Part shown: piece after piece, positions 25,805 through 36,308 of the stretch | How positions within the stretch are numbered: position 1 is the first letter of the stretch | Layout: each line of letters starts with the position of its first letter | Source: Acanthacorydalis orientalis | Lineage: Eukaryota > Arthropoda > Insecta > Megaloptera > Corydalidae | Length of the DNA stretch: 64,000 nt | Direction of reading: 5' to 3' | Assembly: GCA_034766995.1 (NCBI GenBank) | Contig: CM068313.1 | Location: forward strand, 29,378,325 to 29,442,324 | The notes under the pieces: generated by a model | Told to the model about the DNA's origin: nothing | The model's database searches: none | The model's input: only the letters and a program-made list of their open reading frames with translations | Position numbers and translations under genes: made by a program

Positions 25805-26200
25805 TCAGAAAAATACGAATATTAGATAATATTGAATTCAAATGGCTGAAGATTTCGACAAAATTAATAAAATGTCAGCTATTAAAAATCGTCTGAAAGA
25901 TATTTATAAAAAAAAATGCTATACAAACATTTGTTCAACCATTTTAAATAGATATAGTTCACTATTTAAAGAAATATTTTACTTTTCACGCAAAAACTGT
26001 TTACTTATTTTGAAAAGGTCGCCGATTTATCGAGTTCGACGTTTGATTATGGCATAATTTAATAATAAACATACTGGTACATACTGAATGAAGAATCTAT
26101 TATATATATATATGTATGTGTACGAGTATGTATACATAATGCATGCATGATTCATCCAAGGAATACTCTGCATTTGAAGATATATATATATATATATAAC
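25805..26200. other. AT-rich DNA with short (TA)n runs
   Basis: Short TA runs near 26100-26112 and 26180-26198. Open frames here (71-80 residues) have no recognisable features. Confidence 0.6.
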
Positions 26201-26560
26201 ACTGACATAACTACTAAAAGGATGTTTGGCACGACCACACACAAGTCTGATGACTTGGGTCATTAACAACCCATCAAAGATTGACTATGCGCCCCCCCGT
26301 GTCAGTGTCCTAGGGGCGTATCACCGCCATAACGCACGCATCTTGTTTAATGATGCAATCATCACCTGTTATTTTCCTCATATGAAATCAATTAAACATC
26401 ATTTCTGTTGTCTAGAGGAACACCCAGGTATTTATTTGCATAATGGAGGCATACATTCATGCCAAAGCGAGGTGGGCTGTAATGGATTTCACGACATAAA
26501 AATGCATTGGGATTTATTGTATTTCGTTTCAATATCAGTAAAGCTGTGAACATTATCAAT
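26200..26560. promoter_or_regulatory. Strong higher-complexity island with the longest non-repeat frame
   Basis: About 350 bases of balanced composition, including a C7 run at about 26293-26299 and several CpGs. Motif-like words: GACCACACAC (Runt-type ACCACA) near 26233, a PHO-type core CCGCCAT near 26323, TTTGCATAAT (octamer-like) near 26436, and repeated CATCA/TGATG homeodomain-like words. A frame of 107 codons (+, 26226-26549) spans it. The predicted protein has no signal, membrane segment or recognisable domain, so I do not call it a gene, though a lineage-specific exon cannot be excluded. More likely an enhancer-like noncoding element. Confidence 0.4.
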
Positions 26561-27400
26561 TTATTTCATGTGTCCGTTTATATATATATATAGTTTAGTA
26601 CTTTTAGTACGTGATAATATCCTTTGTTCAATATAAAATATTGATTATTAATAAATTTCACAACGATGATTAAAGCAAATGGTTCATAATCTTATATCCA
26701 AATATGTACGTGACTTTTTATAATTATGTCGGTATTAAAATAAATGATGTGATTATTTTCATTTTATATATAAGAATAAAGTTTGTAACTTTTTCATGTT
26801 TCATATATGAATATATTTTTTACATGATTATTAAATATGTGTGTCAATACAATTTTCTAATATTTTGATTGTACGTGATGGCTTATTTACTAATGTGTAG
26901 TATATTGTAATTAATTCTAAATTTTGAGAAATATTTTTTTTAAATATTAACCAGAAACATTGAGACAAAGGAGTTTTTTTTTATTATGACATACATTGTT
27001 GATTATAGATAGTCTGAGGTAGTATAAGAAATTATTTTCGGTTCTAAGTGTTAATTATTTTCTTTTTATTTTCTTATATAAGTAATTATAGTTGTCGTTC
27101 GAATGATAATATCATACATCATTGTATTATAGAAACGTTTTGATAAATGGTTACGTATTTCTAGATAAATAAGTGGAACGTGTTTGGATTGCTGGATACA
27201 CTTTTAAAATGACAAAGATTTAATTTATACCGTTGTGATATCAATATTTTTGAATAATGTTCGGATAAAAATTACTATAGATTGTGTTTGTGTATCAGAT
27301 CGATTTAAATTTCGTTCGATTTGAATAATAAAGTCATTATTCAAACGTCTATTTACTGAACATTACTAATCATAAATAATATAATCGTATAGCAATGTTT
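26561..27400. other. AT-rich noncoding DNA
   Basis: AT-rich spacer with a short TA run at 26580-26592; nothing recognised. Confidence 0.7.
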
Positions 27401-28015
27401 TTATAATGTATGTCATAATTTATTCAAATTATCATCATTTTGAGTAACCGTTATATCTTTGTCAAACATATAATCGAGATGCAAAACATATTTCGACAAG
27501 TAAAAGTGGAGCACCCCTGCCGCTTTGCACCTTACAATTGGCATGTTATTGACATAACACGGCTTCATACCACTGTGCGAGATATATATGCTGTATTTTC
27601 TAATGCAAATAAGCAAAGATGTAATATCATAATGGTTAAAAAAACAACAACAACGACGTATGTTTACACTTGTAGTACGATGTAAGAAAACGTTTTGTCA
27701 TGGCTGCTCTGGTCAAACTAATCGAAACCTCTCACGAAATTAATCATATTAGCTAAAACAAATAATATGACGTCATCGTCGTGTTCAATCGAAATTTAAT
27801 ATAATAAACTTCGATCATACTGATTGACAGCTCGAAAAAATATGTGATTTTATTAAGATAGTGTGTTGTGGATCGCGCTATTTCATATCAGATGAAATTG
27901 CATTCGTGACTATTCAATTTTACATGCGGAGTTGGGATATATCGAAATATTTCCATCCCACACGTCAGTTATAGCAAACGTGCAACAGGGCTAAACAAAA
28001 GTACTATGTAATCAC
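27400..28015. promoter_or_regulatory. Long higher-complexity region, two islands
   Basis: Two adjacent islands, about 27440-27720 and 27830-28010. The first includes a GC patch (GGAGCACCCCTGCCGC near 27509) and AATGCAAATAAG (octamer-like) near 27602. The second includes GTGGATCGCGC near 27867 and CCCACACGTCAG near 27957. Frames of 81 (+) and 67 (-) codons overlap the first island on opposite strands, as expected by chance in sequence with fewer AT stops. No domain recognised. Candidate regulatory DNA. Confidence 0.35.
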
Positions 28016-28016
28016 G

Positions 28017-28017
<1 letters not shown>

Positions 28018-28055
<38 letters not shown>

Positions 28056-28085
28056 TATATACGTATATATACCTACGTATACACG
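28018..28085. repeat. (TA)n microsatellite with ACGTA variants
   Basis: About 35 bases of TA followed by TACATATATACGTATATATAC variants. Confidence 0.9.
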
Positions 28086-28471
28086 TACATATTTGTATAA
28101 ATTTCGAGTGGAATGAATATAGATAGGCAATAAAACGAAACATAAAAGTGTAAAATACAATTTAATCTGCGCTAATCATTCATCAAACAACTTAACATTC
28201 ATTTGACAAGTAAAACTAACATTAACAACAGCGTCTCAATGATGGAAGTTTTATTTATTGATTGATATTAACTTTCTCAGTATGCTATGAGAAGAGATGA
28301 TTAACAAATTATTATACCCTACTGGAGAATCAAAAAATAGAAATCTAATACTTTTTCTCTAAAATGTTAAAAATATTTTTACCCTTTCTGGTAGAAATCT
28401 TTATTAAATTCTTTTAAATCGTAGTTTAATATCATTATATTTATTTATAAGTGATTTTTCATGCTCTAGTC

Positions 28472-29032
28472 TTGGGTTGGTAGAAAATAATTGCGGTTTA
28501 TGTACTTATTTGTCAAGCTTTTTTGATTTTCCTAGCTGTTTTAAGTGATCCAAAACTGTTTGATAACTACCGCCTAACTTTTGTGCAAGCTCTCGAATTG
28601 TTGTGGGCAGTTCTGATTAAACTAACGTCTTCAGTTTGTCGTTATGAATTGAAGAAGAACGTTTGCTCCTATTTCATTTTCAAGACTCTTCTCTCAAGCA
28701 CAAAATTTTTGGAACCACCATTGCACCGTACGTTCCTTGACAGACCTACACTAAAAGCATTATTTAGTTTACAAGCAGTTTCTGCTGCTTTACCACCCGT
28801 TTTGAACTTATACAAAAAACTGGCTCTTATTTGCATCTTTTCCATCTTTAATTCAATAGCCCATTTGAAGCAAAAATAATAATAAAACTAAAGTCGATGT
28901 TACCAAAATACAGACCTAAAAAAATACTTTAAAATAAGATTAACATGAACACGATGAAATGATAGTTTCATTGAAAAAAAATAATGTTAGAATTCAGAAA
29001 ACAAAACTCATAATTATTTTCCTATCAACTTA
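28472..29032 (-). mobile_element. Non-autonomous mariner relic, copy C (both ends)
   Basis: The third copy of the same mariner deletion derivative, about 560 bp and collinear with copy B on the minus strand. The 3' terminus at 28472 (TTGGGTTGGTAGAAAATAAT, continuing TGCGG) is the best-preserved end in the window and matches the GGTTGG...AATTGCGG pattern of cecropia/Hsmar1-type termini. The 5' terminus near 29012-29032 (reverse complement AAGTTGATAGGAAAATAATT) is more decayed. It shares the exact join between the transposase N-terminal region and the 3' terminus with copies A and B. Confidence 0.9.
28520..28845 (-). pseudogene. Mariner transposase N-terminal fragment, copy C
   Basis: The start codon at 28845 opens MEKMQIRASFLYKFKTGG followed by KAAETACKLNNAFSV, the first helix-turn-helix. 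A small deletion then shifts the frame before the QWW region (CAATGGTGGTTCC is still visible at DNA level). Further down, ELAQKLGGSYQTVLDHLKQL (second helix-turn-helix) is readable up to about GKSKKLDK, which then runs into the terminal repeat. The catalytic domain is absent. Better preserved at the start than copy B; still a pseudogene. Confidence 0.85.
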
Positions 29033-29955
29033 ATAGATAAAAAGTAATTATTTTTTAATTTAAAAATAAAATGTTTTAAAATGAATAAAAACTAATAAAT
29101 GGACTAGAAATCTTACGAAATATTTTTAGTGTGTAGTTTTTCTTAGTTATTAATAAAACATCTATTTTCTATAATAAAAATAATTAATATTTGATGAAAG
29201 TTGTATAAATATATCAGTAGTTAGCTGTATAAATATGTAAATATTTAGAACAGAATATGTATCGAGATATAATTCACTTATATACTATACTTTTTACTAT
29301 TATTTTGTACATTTAGAAGATTTTTTGTTACATTTATACCTATGTTATTTTAATTGAAAGACTTTTCAACTTTAAATTTGAATCGTTGACTTAAAAATAT
29401 AATTTGATTATATACGATTCTATTAATAAAAAATATACACTCGTAACTAAAAAGAACTACTCATTCACTAATTTACAACAAATAATGTTAAAAAATCAGT
29501 AAAATTATGAATATTTTGATTTTTAAGAAATACTGTATTTATTGTTTAGTTATTATTCATTAAATGTATTAAAATATCATTAAATGTTTTCAATACTATT
29601 TTTATTTATTTTAATGGATCAATACGTTAAGGTAAATTTAAAAATAAAAAATTATAAAACTAAAATAATATTGTAATTGAGAGCTTTTTAAAATTGTTTC
29701 TTGAAAAATATTATACAATTTAGAAATATCATACTGCAATTGTCTATTATGATTAAGAGCTTTGTATATTGTATGAAAAAAATATATATTTTTATATTTA
29801 GTCTATCATATAATATATATATATATATCAAAATTTAATATTTATTTTTGAAAACTTTATATAAAATATATTAGAAAAATACTTAACAATGATAGCTTTA
29901 CATAATAAATGAATATTATTTTATAGAAAATATATAATAAGTATACAAAGAGATA
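29033..29955. other. AT-rich noncoding DNA
   Basis: Very AT-rich; a short TA run at 29813-29828. Nothing else recognised. Confidence 0.7.
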
Positions 29956-29956
29956 T

Positions 29957-30021
<65 letters not shown>
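29957..30021. repeat. (TA)n microsatellite
   Basis: About 65 bases of pure alternating TA. Confidence 0.95.
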
Positions 30022-30022
<1 letters not shown>

Positions 30023-30189
30023 CTGTAACTATTGATTGGTAAACGCATTTGACTGGATTAGGAAGGTAATAAAAAAATGATCACATACGGTAGTCAATAA
30101 CAAAATAAGATATATTTTAATCTATTTCGCTACCACTCTTCCTTCTTTACTTAACATAATTTATAAGCGAAATATTTGTAACTGTGTTT

Positions 30190-30620
30190 TTTTTCATAAC
30201 ATCGCAAAGTAACATGTCAAACAAATAAGAACACGTGTCACTGTAATACAAGACATAAAATAGAATAAAATGCATGTACGAAACAAATCAGCGCCATCGA
30301 ATTCCATTCTGTCAGAGTCGATATGTTGGTCGTTTGAATTATTCTAGTCCCGAGGCGTAATACTAGGTTGTTGGTGGTTACACCCACGCCTTCAAACTTA
30401 CTCTAATGACTAAATTTTATTGAAGCAGAGTTGTACTATCTCTAACAGCATCGAAATAACTATTATGTACTACACGCATTTCATGACTGAATAAATTGAA
30501 TTTGTTCGCCTGTCAAAATTGCGGTCAACTATGCATGCATGTATTATGTCGGTCATGTTTCGATGGTCATTGATTGATATGTGTGTTTTTATCTACTACA
30601 GTTTACCATTGATTTGATTA
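30190..30620. promoter_or_regulatory. Higher-complexity island
   Basis: About 400 bases of mixed composition with CpGs. CAGCGCCATCG (PHO-type core) lies at about 30290-30300, TGCATGCATG near 30531, and a C/G-rich stretch at 30345-30400 (CCCGAGGCG; GGTTACACCCACGCC). No open frame over 60 codons. Candidate enhancer by composition. Confidence 0.4.
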
Positions 30621-31311
30621 TGAAAACTGATTATTCAATGCGTTTCATTAAAATAAGTAAAAATATTTATAAATAGTAGTAAAAAAAGTGCAACTTCATT
30701 CTTAATATTTTTTTACAAAGTATGTATTATATAAATATTTATCTGCAATTATATTTCTCTATGAATTTGTGTATAACGATGTGAACAAAAATGGGTAAAA
30801 CTAAAGAAATTAAATACTTATTTGGAATTGAAAACTAATTTAAAATTAAAATAGTTTAATGAATTGAATTTTTAATAAATTATTACACATATAATAAAAA
30901 TAACATTTTATCCAGTAACTTCAAGTTTAATTTTACTAACAATGTATTGTTTTTTTAAAATGTAGTCTTCATAACTTAAGAGGAGAAAAAAAATCTCCGC
31001 AACTGTTTTATTAAATTTTACTAAAGTATTGTTAGTGTCATCAAAGATAAATCTATACGAATTCTTAATTTATATACACACACACACAACATATATATAT
31101 ATATATATATGTGTGTGTATGTGTATTAAAATTTAAAAAATATGCCATATTATGTAACAATTTCATTTTTAATTTTAAGTTCTTTTTTAATAAATTGAAT
31201 TGAAAAAAATCGTACTAAAAATAATTATATGATATTCAGCCTATAATATAATCAATAAACTCAAAACATAATAATTTATATATTATAAAAATATGTTTGC
31301 TTTCTCTCTCT

Positions 31312-31345
<34 letters not shown>

Positions 31346-31560
31346 CCTATATATATATATATACATATGTATATTTAATTGTACAATCAGAATATTAAAT
31401 ATTTTTATAAATAGTACAAGAAATGAAAACATTAAATATTTAGAATCACTGTTTTGCCATTCGTAAAAATAAAGCTAATAAATATTTAATAATTTTTTAT
31501 GTTAACACTAATTATTACATTGTCTTAGATGTATATCAGGTTTTGATTAGACAATAGTCT
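30621..31560. other. AT-rich DNA with compound microsatellites
   Basis: AT-rich with a (CA)n-(TA)n-(TG)n array at 31075-31125 and a (CT)-(TA)n array at 31305-31372 that contains a repeated CTCTCCCTATATAT/TTCCCTATATAT module. No gene. Confidence 0.7.
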
Positions 31561-31880
31561 GCTAAAACAATCTACCTACTTCTGGCGCATACATACATAT
31601 TCATAAGAGTATTGATTTGCCCGTAGTAAAAAAATGATGTATAACATTAAGTGCGACCGAAAAAGAATTAATAAACCATTTCGCAAATCAACATACATAT
31701 TGGCAAAACTCGACACTATTCATTATGTTCATTGACAGCTCTTGCCGTCAATCTGTAATTTGTGGTGTCTGAGTGTCCATTTCGCTGATAATTCTAGAGT
31801 TTTATGTCCACATGCACCCAGTTCAGAACCGTGTAACTACACGTACGCACACTGTAATCAAACTCGTATGTAAATAAATA
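31560..31880. promoter_or_regulatory. Higher-complexity island
   Basis: About 300 bases of mixed sequence bounded by AT desert (CTACTTCTGGCGCATAC near 31577; GACAGCTCTTGCCGTC near 31735; GTCCACATGCACCCAG near 31807). No coding evidence. Candidate regulatory element. Confidence 0.3.
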
Positions 31881-31989
31881 CATACCAAACATGTTCATAT
31901 TTACGTGCACATATTTCATGATTAAAATGAAATACTGAACATAAAGATAACAACTGGATTGTTTATGTGTCTTCAAAAAAACAATTCGC

Positions 31990-32036
31990 ACATATAAATA
32001 TATATATATATATATGCGTGTATATATATATATATA
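31990..32036. repeat. (TA)n at left border of inverted-repeat element
   Basis: Alternating TA interrupted by a short GCGTG, ending directly at the left terminus of the element at 32037. Confidence 0.9.
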
Positions 32037-32620
32037 CAGTAGAGTCGCGATTTAGTGAATCAATTAATGCACAGTCCATTCACTCTAGCGAGGAGGTTGT
32101 GCACTTTTGCGAGGTATATTTACACACTAAAAGCATATATTTGTTTTTAAAAGTTTATTGAAATAATTTAAAGTTTATGTAAAATAATATAAATGGAATA
32201 ACTTGGTTGTTCATATAGATTATTGTAGAAATAATATTATTTTCAGTTGTTGAGTTTTTATATTTACTCCTAAATTATTCCTTAAATTATATAATACAAC
32301 TGCGCCGGATTAATCAATTTCTCATTTTCTTCAACTCTGAAAAACATTGTTAAGAAATTTAGCTCATCCCTTGTGGACTCTCGTTGATCTTGCGCACTTT
32401 GAATTCTAAACCTTAGCAATATATTAATTAAATTCACAAATTTATATAACATGTAATCACTTAATAACGAATAATAGGGGAATTCCCTGATTATTTGGAA
32501 GATTGTTCATTGTATCAAGTTAATATTTGTTCAAATCATAAGCTATTCAATGTAAAGTTATGAGTTTACTCTACGAAATAGTTCATTGCATACAGGGTTC
32601 ACTATATCGCGACTCGACTG
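32037..32620. mobile_element. Pogo/Tigger-like non-autonomous DNA transposon
   Basis: A 584-bp element bounded by inverted termini. Left: CAGTAGAGTCGCGATTTAGT then GAA. Right, as reverse complement: CAGTCGAGTCGCGATATAGT then GAA. That is 21 matches in 23. Termini starting CAGT and insertion inside a TA-rich target fit the pogo/Tigger branch of the Tc1/mariner superfamily. The interior is AT-rich with no transposase coding, so it is a MITE-like non-autonomous copy. The strong terminal match suggests a fairly young insertion. Orientation unknown. Confidence 0.8.
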
Positions 32621-32645
32621 TGTATATATTGTATATATTGTATAT

Positions 32646-32690
<45 letters not shown>
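32621..32690. repeat. (TGTATATATT)n then (TA)n
   Basis: Four tandem copies of a 10-bp TGTATATATT unit pass into about 35 bases of TA, at the right border of the inverted-repeat element. Confidence 0.9.
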
Positions 32691-32693
<3 letters not shown>

Positions 32694-33600
32694 GATTTAT
32701 GTAATAAAATCTTTTCATTATTGATTTTTAATTCAAATTATTTTTTTTTACCATTGAAGTAATTTTCATAGTTCTAATATGTTAAAGAAATTTTTCATTT
32801 GATGAAATCACAACAAATAAATAAAGTTGAAGAAATATAGTAAAAAACATTGGTAATGACATCTGTAAGATAAATTGCTACATAAATCTCTATATAGACT
32901 ATGAATATTGCTGTTATTGAATTTATTCTAAGCTTGATATTTATTAATTCAATAGGTAGTAGTACCAGTCAGACTATAAATAGGCTTGAGTGTAGAAACG
33001 TGTAAGATCTAAAAATATAATATAAAAATGAAAAAGATATAAAACGTTACTGTAAGTATTAAATATGTAAAATATTTCGTTTTTTTAAAATTTATTCATA
33101 TGTATGGAAATGCTTTATGAAGGAATTGTTATAATGTATATCAAGTTATACTAGGACCAATTTTATTTCTTATTCAAATTTGATAAAATTTATTTGGTGA
33201 TTTATAATTCTTGTATAAACATGTCATCGTCTATTATTTGAGATGCTATTTTTAATATTATGATTATAGTTGAGTGTAAACTTTGAGTAAAATTTAATAA
33301 TAGCTGAAGTCAAAATGTGTAATTTCTAGTTATATTTGTATTAAAGTGTAGAAACTTAAATACTTACACGCGATCTCCTCTAACAAATAATAGAAATTAA
33401 CACATTATAAGAACAAATAATCTGAATAAACTGTGTCGTAAAATTTTTATTGGAAATGTTTATAAAAATTCCCAACAAAATAAATTAAATATTAAAACTG
33501 TAATAATTATTTTACTCTAAAACTTTAGCGAATACAATATTTTGAATAAAGATCATCAGTTTTGTATTGAAATCGTTTACATTTCTCCTGTTGTACACCG
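32691..33600. other. AT-rich noncoding DNA
   Basis: AT-rich spacer with no recognised feature. Confidence 0.7.
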
Positions 33601-34087
33601 TGAGTCTGTTCGATATGTACTGTGAACTTACTTTGAGTTTTACAACATTACTCTGATTTTTCTACTCTGACTTTGTTTTTATCGAACAATTTAGATTAAG
33701 TTTAGAGTAAATCATATGATTATTGTCATCACTTTATTTATATACTTAAGTTCAACTTAATAAATTTGAGTAGATACGTCAATTAATGTTGCACAATTAT
33801 CAATAAATTTAATTTTGTACATTTTGTATCACATCATCATAAATCATCATCAATAAATCGTATTCAAAACTGAGGTTAGTTCTAAAATATATATTTGATA
33901 GATAAGAGTTGTTTACAACGTTACTAGAACAAAAAGCAAGATTAAGTTTAGAGTAAAAATATCCTATCCTGATTTTACTCAAATCTATTCGACGAAAATC
34001 CCAAATAAATTCAGAGTACATATCGAACAGAAAAGTGTATACTTTCTTACCCCGAGTAACTTCAGAGTACATATCGAACAGACCTCA
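33601..34087. mobile_element. Short inverted-repeat element (MITE) with repeated termini
   Basis: About 487 bp. The left end reads TGAGTCTGTTCGATATGTAC, continuing TGTGAACTTACT. The right end, as reverse complement, reads TGAGGTCTGTTCGATATGTA, continuing CTCTGAAGTTACT. The two match over more than 30 bases with one indel and few substitutions. The 20-bp block TCAGAGTACATATCGAACAG occurs exactly twice at the right end (34011-34030, 34062-34081). AGATTAAGTTTAGAGTAAA occurs twice inside (33693-33711, 33939-33957). No transposase coding. The 87-residue frame on the minus strand just translates these repeats. Family not recognised. Confidence 0.8.
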
Positions 34088-34265
34088 TGAGAGAGCTACA
34101 TATATGTGACTGATGTCAACTAATCAGAACAGAGACCACGCGATATCCATAAACAATCATAATAATAATCTAAAAATAATCATTGATGATCGGGAATGGA
34201 AATGGTTAACGTGCTATTTATAGAGTGTAGCAGGAGGAGAGGCGTTGCGAGGAGGTGGTCTACAT
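34088..34265. promoter_or_regulatory. Higher-complexity island
   Basis: A compact island after the MITE: GAGACCACGCGATATCC near 34131, AAACAATCAT, then a purine-rich GAGGAGAGGCGTTGCGAGG near 34234-34252. No frame. Candidate regulatory element by composition. Confidence 0.35.
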
Positions 34266-35313
34266 GAAAAATAAAAAAAATATGGAAATTTTACGATGGA
34301 ATTATGTTTCAAAAATAGAAAAATATTAAATTTGCTAATGTTTGTCAACTTGAAATAAATAGTTATGTAGTTTTCACTAAATGTTCAATTATTAATTTAA
34401 ATACTCAATTAGTATTAAGTATTTAAATTTTGAATTCTGTTGAAGCGAATAATTTATTGTAATTGAAATATTATGAATTTAATTTATTATTTAAAGTTAA
34501 ATTGAAAATATGTGCACTAAATATTTTTAAGTTTTAAATTATATTATTACATATATAATATATTAACAAGCAATTATATTTATTGTTATTTGTTTGACTT
34601 ATCTTTGAAAGCTGAATTCATTAAATTTATTAACAATGTATTAGGAAAGATGGAATGTAACAAAAGTATCTTCTCACGAGTATTTGACATAGTGTTGTCG
34701 GTCGGTATACTTAGAACGTTGTAAAATATTCTAGCATCTCTTTGAAAATAAAAAAAAAATGTTAACAATCTTAGTAACAATACAACTAAAGAAAATTGAA
34801 ACGATACTAAAATTTAATGAGACTTCAGTAGCATTTAATAGAGCCGCAGGTAGCCGGTACACTGTATAAAATAACAATGAATTACACACGTCAGGAATTT
34901 CGAATGTAAGTGATAAAAGAGATGTAGCAATAAAAATCGTAAATACACGGATTATGTAAATAAATTATAGTTCTTATCAATAAAATATTATCAGATCTAT
35001 AATGTTCGTACTAAAAATTATGTTTATTGTATTGTATTGGAATTTCGATAAGATTATATTAATTAATGGTAGTTTAATATCGTTAATTAAAATTGTTAGA
35101 ATTGAAAAAAAATAGTTATTGGAATAACAGCAGCACGTGTATCGTAAAATGTACTATTAAATTAAACGGATCTTTTCAGAAAGAGTTTATCAACAACTAT
35201 GTAAAAAATTCAATGATTGTATATTTAAATTTTATTTGATTATTATTTCGAAAATACTTTTGTTATATTTTCTAAAATCGTATTTAAATATAGAAATTAT
35301 TTGAGAAAAAGGT

Positions 35314-35345
<32 letters not shown>

Positions 35346-35690
35346 ATGTATGTGTGTGTGTGTGCGTATAAAAAATGTATATAAAGTATAAAACCTGCGT
35401 TCGCTTTTTCTGAAGAACCAATAAGATTTTGTACGCATTTTAAGCATAACGTCGTAAACAAGTAAGACGACTTCATTAAATGGAAGATGGCAAGCATACA
35501 AGATTATAAGTTGCCGACTGAAACATACAGAGAATAAAAATATTAACCATGAAATATTTCATAGTATTTGTAATTTTTAGTTAATATATTATATTTTTTT
35601 CAAATTTGACACGTGTTGTTTTAAATTATAATTTCTAACAAGAGAATTATGTCGTCTTAGTTTATTGTTTGTGACACGTATAGATGATTT
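34266..35690. other. AT-rich noncoding DNA
   Basis: AT-rich with a (TA)n run at about 35320-35345 next to (TG)n, and weakly richer patches at 34650-34740, 34840-34900 and 35395-35510. Open frames here have AT-rich composition and no domain. Confidence 0.6.
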
Positions 35691-35692
35691 AT

Positions 35693-35693
<1 letters not shown>

Positions 35694-35773
<80 letters not shown>
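35694..35773. repeat. (TA)n microsatellite
   Basis: About 80 bases of alternating TA after a TACATACATA lead. Confidence 0.95.
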
Positions 35774-35776
<3 letters not shown>

Positions 35777-36077
35777 AGAAAGATGGAGAGGGACGTAAAA
35801 TTTAAGAACGATATAAAAATATTAACGAAAAGATGAACAAGTAAATAATTTACAAACGTTTTTTTTAGATTCATAATATAAAATGTGTGTTTATATTTTT
35901 TCAAAAAATATTCTTGCATTTAATTTTATTTTTGAAGTCGTAAATATAGTATCCTTGCCATATTTTATTTAACGTGACTACAAGCATAGATGCAATTAAA
36001 TATATCCGTAGGCTGTTGAAATATCATAATAGATAATAATAACATATAACGTATATGTTGAACAGTTAATTTTGCGT

Positions 36078-36200
36078 ACTGTATAAATGTTGTAATTGCA
36101 TTGCAGGTATGCAGACTGTTTGCTATGTATCAGTGTTATAAGCTGACACCTGTGACATTGTATATAGCAGCATTATAAATGTTGCTAATATTTACGCCGT
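36078..36200 (+). ncRNA. Candidate pre-miRNA-like hairpin (unproven)
   Basis: TGCTATGTATCAGTGT at 36121-36136 pairs with ACATTGTATATAGCA at 36155-36169. The stem is about 15 pairs with two G-U wobbles and one bulged base, closed by an 18-base loop. An outer ATGC/GCAT pair (36109-36112 with 36170-36173) extends it across an 8-base one-sided bulge. The hairpin lies in a small patch slightly richer than its surroundings. Stem length is short for an animal pre-miRNA, no known miRNA seed was recognised, and the strand is arbitrary because the reverse complement folds too. Confidence 0.25.
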
Positions 36201-36262
36201 TTTGTAACAAACTACGAAGACTTCTTTATTATTCTTTGTATCAGTAATTTCTCACTTTTTAG

Positions 36263-36263
<1 letters not shown>

Positions 36264-36306
<43 letters not shown>
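36264..36306. repeat. (TA)n microsatellite
   Basis: About 42 bases of alternating TA. Confidence 0.95.

Positions 36307-36308
<2 letters not shown>

Noticed and set aside
33809..34072. 87-residue minus-strand frame
   Set aside because: It lies entirely in the inverted-repeat element and its MYSE repeats are translated terminal repeats.
36090..36112. Resemblance of TGTAATTGCATTGCA to miR-33
   Set aside because: The mature miR-33 seed and the partner arm are not present; similarity is limited to a short AT-rich core.
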